A stretch of 19,356 nt of DNA from Lactobacillus sp. (lineage in GTDB: Bacteria > Bacillota > Bacilli > Lactobacillales > Lactobacillaceae). Below the pieces are notes generated by a model that was not told where the DNA came from, made no database searches, and saw nothing but the letters and a program-made list of their open reading frames with translations. The DNA lies in NCBI GenBank assembly GCA_003482405.1, contig DMZB01000065.1, positions 1 through 19,356 on the forward strand, given 5' to 3'. Positions 7,037-13,140 of the stretch are shown one piece after another. The translations under genes and the position numbers were made by a program. How positions within the stretch are numbered: the first letter of the stretch is position 1; every line of letters begins with the position of its first letter.

Positions 7037-7306
7037 TTACCAGCTTGCTTTACGCACGCCAGGAATTTTACCCTGTAGTGCCAACTGACGGAAGTTCAGT
7101 CTGGAAAGACCGAATTGACGTAGGTAAGCGTGCGGACGACCATCAATTTTGTCACGACGGTGAATACGAACGGGTGAGGCATTCTTCGGCAGGGTGGCGA
7201 GCCCGGCATAGTCGTGTGAGGCCTTCATTTGAGCACGTTTGTCCGCGTACTTAGCGACTGTCGCTTCAATCCGTTGTTCTTTGATAATTTTAGATTTTTT
7301 TGCCAT
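7037..7306 (-). CDS. rpsN: 30S ribosomal protein S14, zinc-independent (C-minus) form
   Basis: An 89-residue S14 ([20 protein letters not shown] at the start; [20 protein letters not shown] and [15 protein letters not shown] in the conserved C-terminal half). It is of the long bacterial type and has no CxxC pairs, so it is the zinc-free paralogue rather than the roughly 61-residue zinc-ribbon form normally encoded in the S10/spc ribosomal protein operon. It assembles the head of the 30S subunit. The ATG at 7304-7306 has AGGAGG upstream. In Firmicutes this paralogue is commonly held down by Zur and made when zinc is scarce; a Zur-like box is visible upstream. Alone in its transcript, with its own terminator. 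Confidence 0.95.
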   Translation of the reverse strand: MAKKSKIIKEQRIEATVAKYADKRAQMKASHDYAGLATLPKNASPVRIHRRDKIDGRPHAYLRQFGLSRLNFRQLALQGKIPGVRKASW

Positions 7307-7350
7307 AAAACGTTTAGTTCCTCCTTGTATGTGCAGTTCTTCAGTCAACA

Positions 7351-7390
7351 ATTACAGAATTTGTGTTTATCAACTGTAACGATTACTATT
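7351..7390 (-). promoter_or_regulatory. rpsN promoter with Zur-like box
   Basis: On the minus strand, GTTACA (+ coordinates 7375-7380) and TGTAAT (7351-7356) make a -35/-10 pair with an 18-bp spacer. Overlapping the -35 is AATAGTAATCGTTACAGTT (7372-7390), which agrees at 14 of 18 informative positions with the Firmicutes Zur consensus AATCGTAATNATTACGATT, keeping GTAAT and TTAC in phase. Placement over the -35 fits repression by zinc-loaded Zur. The match is imperfect, so it is a candidate. Confidence 0.5.
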
Positions 7391-7433
7391 TAGTGTAACA
7401 GATTTACTTACGAAAACAAAGCATTTTGCAAAC

Positions 7434-7474
7434 TTGATTAGGATCAAGTCAAAAGAATGGCAACCTGATACAAT
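7434..7474 (+). promoter_or_regulatory. FNR box and extended -10 promoter of the FLP-like gene
   Basis: TTGAT-TAGG-ATCAA (7434-7447) is a perfect match to the FNR-box consensus TTGAT-N4-ATCAA, and one further base pair (C/G) extends the symmetry. TACAAT at 7469-7474 preceded by TGA is an extended -10; a start near 7481-7482 would put the box centre at about -40.5 to -41.5, the class II activator position. The -35 region is poor, as expected of an activator-dependent promoter. Confidence 0.75.
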
Positions 7475-7498
7475 GTTGATATAGCGGAGGAGACAAAA

Positions 7499-8182
7499 AT
7501 GACGACTCGTAACTTGCAAACACACGACTGCATCCAACTGGTGCCGATTTTTAAGAACTTAACGTCCGCGGAGTTACAGCAAGTGGGCAACATTGTACAC
7601 GAGCACGTGTACGAAAAGGGGAGCACACTATTTAATGCGGGTGATCAAGCGAATGCTCTCACAATCATTGCGGCTGGTCAGGCAAAGGTTTATCAGTTAG
7701 CCGCTAATGGTCGTGAGCAGTTGCTGTATTTGCTACAGGCAGGTGATTTCGATGGTGAGGCGACCCTCTTTAATCCAGTGACACGGACGAGTTACGCACA
7801 AGCACTGGTGCCCACACACGTTTGCAGCATTCAGCGTGCTGATTTTCAGAAGTTATTGGGGGATGCACCACAGCTGGCGCTGAGTATTCTCAATGAATTT
7901 GGCAAACGAATCAGTCAGTTAGAAAATAAAGCGACCAGTGTGACTACAAGTTCTATCGGTGGTCGGTTGGCAGAGTATCTAGTTGAAACGGCTGCGAGTT
8001 TTCCAGAAAGGGCAACGTTCACGCTACCTTTACAAAAGAAGGAGATTGCAGTCTATTTAGGGACAACCCCAGAAACGGTGAGCCGCAAACTCAATGAGTT
8101 TCAAACTGCCGGTTGGCTCAAAAAGGGGCGTGGCAATACCATCACCATTTTGGATGCTGATCAGCTCGCTATGCAAAGTTAA
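7499..8182 (+). CDS. Crp/Fnr-family regulator, FLP-like
   Basis: A 227-residue regulator. The N-terminal cyclic-nucleotide-binding-type beta-roll runs to about residue 120 (FNAGDQANALTIIAAGQAKVYQ, GDFDGEATLF), followed by the dimer helix (about 122-145) and a C-terminal winged helix. The recognition helix PETVSRKLNEFQ (191-202) has the E-x-x-SR arrangement of FNR, which reads TTGAT half-sites, and such a site sits before this very gene. There are only two cysteines, C11 and C109, and no FNR-type four-cysteine cluster, so an iron-sulfur sensor is unlikely; a thiol-disulfide switch as described for Lactobacillus casei FLP is plausible. GGAGGAG precedes the ATG. Monocistronic with its own terminator. 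Targets are unknown beyond probable self-control. Confidence 0.88.
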   Translation: MTTRNLQTHDCIQLVPIFKNLTSAELQQVGNIVHEHVYEKGSTLFNAGDQANALTIIAAGQAKVYQLAANGREQLLYLLQAGDFDGEATLFNPVTRTSYAQALVPTHVCSIQRADFQKLLGDAPQLALSILNEFGKRISQLENKATSVTTSSIGGRLAEYLVETAASFPERATFTLPLQKKEIAVYLGTTPETVSRKLNEFQTAGWLKKGRGNTITILDADQLAMQS

Positions 8183-8222
8183 ATGGCAATGTAAATTATT
8201 TTGATGATGTGCTTTTTTTGAG

Positions 8223-8249
8223 GGACCGCGGGCCAGCGGTTCTTTTTTT
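8223..8249 (+). terminator. Intrinsic terminator of the FLP-like gene
   Basis: GGACCGC and GCGGTTC pair around GGGCCA (one G-U), followed directly by seven T residues, 40 nt after the stop codon. Confidence 0.85.
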
Positions 8250-8346
8250 ATGGATGCATATAAATCCTGAATAGGACTGCAATTATGCAATGTTACCGCA
8301 GTAAAAGGGCTGTGCAACAAATTTACTAATAATTTTCAAAAAAGAT

Positions 8347-8409
8347 AAATCCCCGTCTATCAACCTGTCTAGTCCATTTTGGGACTTTTCGGACACTTAT
8401 GGGGGATTT
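8347..8409. other. Nested inverted repeats upstream of the PTS promoters
   Basis: AAATCCCC (8347-8354) pairs with GGGGATTT (8402-8409); inside lies AGTCC (8371-8375) with GGACT (8382-8386). The whole unit sits just upstream of the first PTS promoter and downstream of the FLP terminator. The rest of 8250-8346 holds nothing I can name. It could be an operator region, a small RNA or chance structure. Confidence 0.35.
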
Positions 8410-8413
8410 GTAC

Positions 8414-8442
8414 TTGATGTAAGCGCTTCACTACGGTATGCT
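8414..8442 (+). promoter_or_regulatory. Distal PTS promoter with cre in its spacer
   Basis: TTGATG (8414-8419), a 17-bp spacer and TATGCT (8437-8442) form a moderate sigma-A-type promoter. TGTAAGCGCTTCAC (8418-8431) fits the cre core (TGTAARCGYTT) and lies across the spacer, where CcpA would block RNA polymerase. The last positions of the cre deviate from consensus. A transcript from here would have a leader of about 190 nt. Confidence 0.55.
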
Positions 8443-8515
8443 AGTCTCGTGCTTAAGATATTAGGGACATCGTTTTGCGACCATATGTGGCTTTGAGGAA
8501 ATGTTTTTTGCAAAT

Positions 8516-8558
8516 CGCTTTGAAAGCGCTTTACTGGTAATCTTTTAATGGCTATAAT
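8516..8558 (+). promoter_or_regulatory. Proximal PTS promoter with overlapping cre half-sites
   Basis: TTTACT (8530-8535), a 17-bp spacer and a perfect TATAAT (8553-8558). The palindrome AAAGCGCTTT (8523-8532) overlaps the -35, and a second palindrome sharing its left half, CGCTTTGAAAGCG (8516-8528), extends it, giving three alternating cre half-sites. CcpA repression in glucose is inferred. Another TATAAT at 8591-8596 has only a weak GTGAAA -35. Confidence 0.65.
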
Positions 8559-8640
8559 ACATATGTAGTGAAAAAGTCAATCATATTGCATATAATTGAC
8601 GGTGTTACCTAGTTTAGTCGTGAAAGGAGGTGCGCACGGT

Positions 8641-9054
8641 ATGCTAGCAATTGTTTTAGCTAGTCACGGTGGCTTTGCAGATGGCATTAAGCAATCGGCA
8701 ACAATGATCTTTGGTGATCAGGAAAAAGTTGCCACCGTGGCATTCATGCCAGATGAGGGTCCGGATGACTTGAAAAAGAAGTTTGATCAGACGCTCGCTG
8801 GTTTTGATGATGATGACCAGATTTTATTCCTCGTTGATTTGTGGGGTGGGTCACCATTTAATGTTGCTAGTCGAATTGTTGCCGAGCACACGGATCGAAT
8901 GGGTTTGATCACTGGTTTAAACCTGGCAATGTTGATTGAGGCCTATACCGTCCGCAATCAATCATTGGCGCAGGTGGTGCCTCACCTAGAAGAAATTGCT
9001 AAGGCAGGCGTCAAACACCTGGATTTAACAGCATCTGATAAGGAGGTCAACTAA
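8641..9054 (+). CDS. PTS mannose-family EIIA component (stand-alone)
   Basis: A 137-residue EIIA of the mannose/fructose/sorbose family. The phospho-accepting histidine is H9 in LASHGGFADG; DLWGGSPFN (near 75-83) is the second family motif that shapes the active site. It takes phosphate from HPr and gives it to EIIB in the cytoplasm. ATG at 8641 is preferred to an in-frame start at 8596 because AAAGGAGG lies 10 nt before it and alignment to the second copy (9625) begins there. The stop codon overlaps the next start (TAATG), so it is translationally coupled to EIIB. It largely duplicates the IIA domain of the fused IIAB encoded two genes on. Confidence 0.93.
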   Translation: MLAIVLASHGGFADGIKQSATMIFGDQEKVATVAFMPDEGPDDLKKKFDQTLAGFDDDDQILFLVDLWGGSPFNVASRIVAEHTDRMGLITGLNLAMLIEAYTVRNQSLAQVVPHLEEIAKAGVKHLDLTASDKEVN

Positions 9055-9548
9055 TGAGCATGGACATTCGGTTAGCACGAATCGATTCACGACTCTTACA
9101 TGGTCAGGTTGCCACGGTGTGGACGAAAGTAATCACACCTGACCGGATCATTGTCGTATCTGATGGCGTCGCTGCAGATAATGCGCGAAAAACGTTAATT
9201 ATGCAGGCGGCACCAGCTGGTGTGGAGGCCAGCGTCATCGCTGTTGACAAACTGCAATCAGTTTATCAGGCACCAGAGTTTGATGGCGTGAAGGTCTTCC
9301 TCCTGTTTGAAACACCACGTGATGTTTTGCGTGTTGTTCAGAGCGGGGTTGAATTAAAGTCTGTTAACATCGGTAGCCTGAGTTTCACGGATGGCAAGAA
9401 GATGATTACAGATGCCATTGCAGTCGGTGGGGATGACGCACAAACGTTCCACCAACTGCATGACGCGGGCGTTGAACTAGAAGTTCGTAAGGTACCAGCA
9501 GATCACAAGCAAGACCTTATGGCATTGCTTGAAGAACACGGATTCTAG
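9054..9548 (+). CDS. PTS mannose-family EIIB component (stand-alone)
   Basis: A 164-residue EIIB. The phosphorylated histidine is H16 in RIDSRLLHGQVATVW, followed by TPDRIIVVSD and, in the C-terminal half, VNIGSLSF and VELEVRKVP, all family landmarks. It moves phosphate from EIIA to the sugar bound by the IIC-IID membrane complex. AGGAGG is 7 nt before the ATG, inside the end of the EIIA gene. Together with the EIIA gene it repeats, as separate proteins, what the downstream gene encodes as a fusion, so the operon has two IIA and two IIB modules for one membrane pair. This may serve regulation rather than transport, but that is inference. Confidence 0.93.
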   Translation: MSMDIRLARIDSRLLHGQVATVWTKVITPDRIIVVSDGVAADNARKTLIMQAAPAGVEASVIAVDKLQSVYQAPEFDGVKVFLLFETPRDVLRVVQSGVELKSVNIGSLSFTDGKKMITDAIAVGGDDAQTFHQLHDAGVELEVRKVPADHKQDLMALLEEHGF

Positions 9549-9559
9549 TTTGATTTCCA

Positions 9560-9578
9560 GGAGTTGTGTTACAGCTCC
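9560..9578 (+). other. Intercistronic hairpin inside the PTS operon
   Basis: GGAGTTGT and ACAGCTCC pair over 8 bp (one G-U) around GTT, between the stand-alone EIIB and the fused IIAB genes. An AT-rich stretch follows but not an uninterrupted U tract. It may tune the ratio of upstream to downstream products by partial termination or mRNA processing. Confidence 0.5.
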
Positions 9579-9624
9579 AAATAATTGATGGCTTCACATT
9601 TTTATAATTTTAGGAGGGACACAC

Positions 9625-10611
9625 ATGGTAGGGATTATCTTAGCCAGTCATGGCGGCTTTGCCGAAGGTATTTACCAATCAGGTGAAATGATCTTCGGTA
9701 AACAGGAGAACGTGCAAACGGTCACCTTGCTGCCAAGTGAAGGCCCAGATGATGTCCACGCCAAGTTCGAAAAAGCGGTATCGACGTTTGATGATCAAGA
9801 TCAAGTGCTGATTCTGATCGACCTTTGGGGTGGAACACCATTTAATCAGGCAAGTAGCCTGTTTGAAGAACACAAGGATAAGTGGGCCATTGTGACCGGC
9901 ATGAACTTGCCAATGGTCATTGAAGCTTACGGTTCCCGGATGACAATGGATAACGCGCATGAAATTGCGACGCATATCCTCCAGACGGCCAAGGATGGTG
10001 TACGCATCAAGCCTGAGTCGTTGGCACCAAAAGAAGCACCTAAGGCAGCAGCGGGTGAAAAGGCTGAATCAGCCATTGCACCAGGTACAGTTTTGGGTGA
10101 CGGACACATTAAGATTGGTCTTGCACGTGTTGACTCACGTCTGTTACATGGTCAAGTTGCCACAGCTTGGACACGTTCGATCAACCCTAACCGGATCATC
10201 GTTGTTTCTGACAACGTTGCTAAGGATAAGTTACGTAAGAACATGATTGTTGAGGCAACCCCACCTGGTGTTAAAGCCAACGTTATCCCGGTTGACAAGA
10301 TGATCGAAGTTTCTAAGGATCCTCGTTTTGGTGCCACAAAGGCATTGATCTTGTTCGAAACACCTGAGGATGCCTTACGTGCTATCCAGGGTGGTGTGGA
10401 CATTAAGACGCTTAACATTGGTTCGATGGCGCATTCAGCAGGTAAAGTTGCTGTTACTAAAGTACTTTCACTTGGTAAAGAAGACGTTGAAACCTTCGAT
10501 AAGTTAAAGCAAGCGGGCGTTCAATTCGATGTTCGTAAAGTGCCAGATGATTCATCTGCCAACATGGACGAAATCGTCGACAAGGCTCGTCAAGAATTAC
10601 AAAATTCATAA
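9625..10611 (+). CDS. manX: PTS mannose-family EIIAB fusion protein
   Basis: A 328-residue fusion. The IIA domain (about 1-135) has the phospho-histidine H9 in LASHGGFAEG and DLWGGTPFN. An Ala/Pro/Glu/Lys-rich linker (about 138-155) joins it to the IIB domain, where H175 in RVDSRLLHGQVATAW accepts the phosphate; LNIGSMAHS and VQFDVRKVP follow. This is the standard ManX layout and length. TAGGAGGG precedes the ATG. The IIC and IID genes follow at once, so this is the main cytoplasmic partner of the permease. Mannose-family systems carry glucose, mannose and amino sugars; specificity cannot be read from this subunit. Confidence 0.95.
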   Translation: MVGIILASHGGFAEGIYQSGEMIFGKQENVQTVTLLPSEGPDDVHAKFEKAVSTFDDQDQVLILIDLWGGTPFNQASSLFEEHKDKWAIVTGMNLPMVIEAYGSRMTMDNAHEIATHILQTAKDGVRIKPESLAPKEAPKAAAGEKAESAIAPGTVLGDGHIKIGLARVDSRLLHGQVATAWTRSINPNRIIVVSDNVAKDKLRKNMIVEATPPGVKANVIPVDKMIEVSKDPRFGATKALILFETPEDALRAIQGGVDIKTLNIGSMAHSAGKVAVTKVLSLGKEDVETFDKLKQAGVQFDVRKVPDDSSANMDEIVDKARQELQNS

Positions 10612-10641
10612 TTATTAACACATAGATAGGAGGATTTTCAA

Positions 10642-11454
10642 ATGTCTGCTATATCAATGATTCTTGTTGTAATCGTTGCATTTTTCGCCGGCATGGAAGG
10701 AATCTTGGATGAATTTGAATTTCATCAACCCTTAATCGCTTGTACATTAATCGGCTTGGTATCAGGTCAATTAACAGCCGGACTTATTTTGGGTGGTTCC
10801 CTTCAAATGATTGCCTTAGGTTGGGCAAACATTGGTGCCGCTGTTGCACCCGATGCCGCATTGGCATCAGTCGCATCTGCTATTATTTTGGTTCAAGGTG
10901 GTCAGGGAACTAAGGGTATCGGTTCAGCGATCGCGATTGCGATTCCTTTGGCCGTTGCTGGTTTGTTCTTAACCATGATTGTTCGTACCATCACTGTTGG
11001 TATCATTCACATTATGGATGCTGCTGCTGAAAAAGGTAATTACCGTTCAATCGATATGTGGCAAGTGATTTGTATCTGTCTCCAAGGTTTGCGGATCGCA
11101 ATCCCAGCCGCATTACTGTTAGTTATCCCAGCTTCACAAGTGCGTGCAATGCTTGAAGCAATGCCTGCTTGGTTATCAGATGGTATGGCTATTGGTGGTG
11201 GTATGGTTGTTGCCGTTGGTTATGCAATGGTTATCAACATGATGGCTTCTTCAGAAGTTTGGCCTTTCTTCGCAATTGGTTTCGCCATTGCTGCTTTGAC
11301 TGACTTGACTCTGATCGCTATTGGTACTATCGGTCTTTCTCTTGCCTTAATGTACTTAAAGCTTGACGAACATGGTTCAAATGGTGGCTCAAACGGAGGC
11401 GGTGGCAATAATAACACCGGTGACGCATTAGGCGACATATTGGACGACTATTAA
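10642..11454 (+). CDS. manY: PTS mannose-family EIIC membrane component
   Basis: The 270-residue integral membrane protein begins MSAISMILVVIVAFFAGMEG and has the family patterns LIGLVSGQLTAGLILGGSLQ and NIGAAVAPDAALASVASAI, with several further hydrophobic segments. With EIID it forms the transport channel and binds the sugar. A glycine/asparagine-rich tail (about residues 248-262) ends in an acidic LGDILDDY, a common ending in lactobacilli. AGGAGG lies 8 nt before the ATG; the gene is 30 nt after IIAB and 21 nt before IID. Confidence 0.95.
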   Translation: MSAISMILVVIVAFFAGMEGILDEFEFHQPLIACTLIGLVSGQLTAGLILGGSLQMIALGWANIGAAVAPDAALASVASAIILVQGGQGTKGIGSAIAIAIPLAVAGLFLTMIVRTITVGIIHIMDAAAEKGNYRSIDMWQVICICLQGLRIAIPAALLLVIPASQVRAMLEAMPAWLSDGMAIGGGMVVAVGYAMVINMMASSEVWPFFAIGFAIAALTDLTLIAIGTIGLSLALMYLKLDEHGSNGGSNGGGGNNNTGDALGDILDDY

Positions 11455-11475
11455 AATTAGGGGAGGGAAACGAAA

Positions 11476-12423
11476 ATGGCTGATAATAAAACTGAAACTA
11501 ATACGAATACCAAAAAGATTAGTTTAACAAAAAACGACCGTTTGAGAGTCGCTTGGCGGTCAACGTTCATTCAAGGTTCTTGGAACTATGAACGTATGCA
11601 AAACGGTGGCTGGCTATATTCAATTATGCCTGCCCTGAACAAGTTATACACTAAAAAAGAAGATCGAATTGCTGCTTACAAACGGCATTTGGAATTCTTC
11701 AACACTCACCCATACCTAGCTTCACCAATCATTGGTGTTACGTTAGCCTTGGAAGAGGAACGTGCCAACGGTGCCGAAGTTGACGACGTTGCCATTCAAG
11801 GGGTTAAAGTTGGTATGATGGGTCCTTTAGCCGGTGTTGGTGACCCAGTCTTCTGGTACACCGTTCGTCCTATTGTTGGTGCCTTAGGTGCTTCATTGGC
11901 GATCGCCGGTAACATTGTTGGACCAATTTTATTCTTTGTTCTTTGGAACCTCATTCGTTGGGCATTTATGTGGTACACCCAAGAGTTTGGTTACCGTGCT
12001 GGTTCACGGATCACTGAAGACTTATCTGGTGGTTTACTCCAGAAGGTTACCCGTGGTGCTTCTATGATGGGTATGTTTGTTATTGGTGGTTTGATTCAAC
12101 GTTGGGTTAAGATCGACTTTAAGCCTGTTGTTTCACGGATCACTCAACAAAAAGGTGCCTACATTGACTGGGCTAAATTACCTAAGGGCAGCGCTGGTAT
12201 CCATCAGGCTTTGACACAATACAACCTTGGTAAAGGATTATCCTTGGACAAGGTTAAGGTTACGACTTTGCAAGATAACTTGGATCAATTGATTCCTGGT
12301 TTGGCTGCGCTGTTACTGACCTTCTTATGTATGTGGTTATTAAAGAAAAAGGTTTCGCCAATCATCATCATTCTTGGTATCTTCGTCGTTGGTATTTTAC
12401 TCCACGTCGTTGGTTGGCTTTAA
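11476..12423 (+). CDS. manZ: PTS mannose-family EIID membrane component
   Basis: A 315-residue EIID. A polar N-terminus rich in Asn/Thr/Lys is followed by RSTFIQGSWNYERMQNGGWL (near 29-48), the strongest signature of the IID family, then GVKVGMMGPLAGVGDPVFWY and membrane segments up to the hydrophobic C-terminus (IIIILGIFVVGILLHVVGWL). It completes the IIC-IID permease. In lactic acid bacteria this pair is also a known receptor for class IIa bacteriocins. GGGGAGGG precedes the ATG. Last gene of the PTS operon proper. Confidence 0.95.
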   Translation: MADNKTETNTNTKKISLTKNDRLRVAWRSTFIQGSWNYERMQNGGWLYSIMPALNKLYTKKEDRIAAYKRHLEFFNTHPYLASPIIGVTLALEEERANGAEVDDVAIQGVKVGMMGPLAGVGDPVFWYTVRPIVGALGASLAIAGNIVGPILFFVLWNLIRWAFMWYTQEFGYRAGSRITEDLSGGLLQKVTRGASMMGMFVIGGLIQRWVKIDFKPVVSRITQQKGAYIDWAKLPKGSAGIHQALTQYNLGKGLSLDKVKVTTLQDNLDQLIPGLAALLLTFLCMWLLKKKVSPIIIILGIFVVGILLHVVGWL

Positions 12424-12471
12424 TCGAAAGCTGATTCCAGCAATGGAAAGCAGTTTGTGAATGCAATTGTT

Positions 12472-12519
12472 TGTTAAGGGCGCTCATTTTCGGGGAACCG
12501 AGGGTAAGTGCCCTTAACA
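12472..12519 (+). other. Large hairpin between EIID and ManO genes
   Basis: TGTTAAGGGCGCT (12472-12484) pairs with AGTGCCCTTAACA (12507-12519) over 13 positions with one G-U; TCGG-GGAA-CCGA forms a cap inside. No U tract follows, so it is a weak candidate terminator, but it would protect the mRNA end or separate operon and ManO expression. ATCGGTA (12526 onward) and TACCGAT just downstream form another inverted repeat. Confidence 0.55.
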
Positions 12520-12538
12520 GTATAAGATCGGTATACCG

Positions 12539-12567
12539 TTTAAAGTTACCGATGAACGTAGTATGAT
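12539..12567 (+). promoter_or_regulatory. Candidate promoter of the ManO gene
   Basis: TTTAAA (12539-12544), a 17-bp spacer and TATGAT (12562-12567). The -35 overlaps the right part of an ATCGGTA/TACCGAT inverted repeat (about 12526-12553), which could be an operator. Moderate support only. Confidence 0.4.
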
Positions 12568-12610
12568 GCCTATAGAACACCAGGTTAAACACAGGTTAGG
12601 AGAGAGAAAC

Positions 12611-13009
12611 ATGGCTGAATCACTTAATACAAAGGTTGAGTACGTCACCGATGCAACATCGTACATGGGAATGGGTGACTATGGCAAAATCATGGTCGGC
12701 GATAAAGCATTTGAATTTTACAACGACCGTGATAGCAATAAGTTCATTCAAATTCCGTGGGAAGATGTCAGTTTAGTCATCGCTTCGGTGATGTTTAAAG
12801 GTAAAGTGATTCCTCGGTTCGCTTTGCAAACGATGCATAATGGGACGTACAAGTTTTCAACGCGTCATCCTAAGGTTGTGCTACGGGCAATTCGAGAACA
12901 TGTTGATCCCAATGACATGGTGCGTTCCTTAACGTTCTTTCAGGTTATGCGGCGTGACATAAAAGCGCTATTCACACGCCGCCCACGTTCTTCAAAGCAG
13001 AAACAGTAA
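12611..13009 (+). CDS. manO: ManO family protein (DUF956), mannose PTS-associated
   Basis: A 132-residue cytoplasmic protein with the DUF956/ManO pattern: ADSLNTKV-like start (MAESLNTKVEYV), TSYMGMGDYGKIMVGDKAFEF, IPWEDVSLVIASVMFKGKVI and FQVMRRDIKALFTRR near the end. The family is found almost only beside mannose PTS genes in Firmicutes and is thought to modulate them; its molecular action is not settled. ATG at 12611 follows TTAGGAGAG; an in-frame ATG at 12563 has no such site. It stands 187 nt after EIID, behind a hairpin and a candidate promoter of its own. Confidence 0.9.
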   Translation: MAESLNTKVEYVTDATSYMGMGDYGKIMVGDKAFEFYNDRDSNKFIQIPWEDVSLVIASVMFKGKVIPRFALQTMHNGTYKFSTRHPKVVLRAIREHVDPNDMVRSLTFFQVMRRDIKALFTRRPRSSKQKQ

Positions 13010-13022
13010 TCGATTAAAAACT

Positions 13023-13066
13023 AACACCACGTATTGTCACTTGCTGACAGTATGTGGTGTTTTGTG
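13023..13066 (+). terminator. Intrinsic terminator after ManO
   Basis: ACACCACGTATTGTCA pairs with TGACAGTATGTGGTGT over 16 bp (two G-U) around a 5-nt loop, followed by TTTTGTGTTT, 13 nt after the stop codon. Confidence 0.85.
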
Positions 13067-13089
13067 TTTGGGGTGGGTTCAATTCGGAG

Positions 13090-13098
13090 TGCTATACT
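13090..13098 (+). promoter_or_regulatory. Extended -10 promoter of the AEC permease gene
   Basis: TGC-TATACT is an extended -10 (TGn-TATAAT type); no good -35 is found. Transcription would start near 13105, leaving a leader of only about 32 nt. Confidence 0.5.
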
Positions 13099-13113
13099 AG
13101 GAGACATTACATA

Positions 13114-13140
13114 ATGGAAAGAATGATTGTAAAGGCATGA
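13114..13140 (+). CDS. Possible 8-codon leader peptide overlapping the AEC start
   Basis: ATG at 13114 opens MERMIVKA and ends in TGA at 13138-13140, sharing the ATGA with the permease start. TAGGAGA at 13098-13104 is correctly spaced for it, while the permease ATG itself has no good ribosome binding site. If the extended -10 at 13093 is used, however, that site would be mostly upstream of the transcript. Too short to support by coding statistics. Confidence 0.25.
   Translation: MERMIVKA

Noticed and set aside
8487..8512. Possible sigma-54 (-24/-12) promoter for the PTS operon
   Set aside because: TGGC and TTGC occur, but the GG-to-GC spacing is far too long; no element with the required spacing is present.
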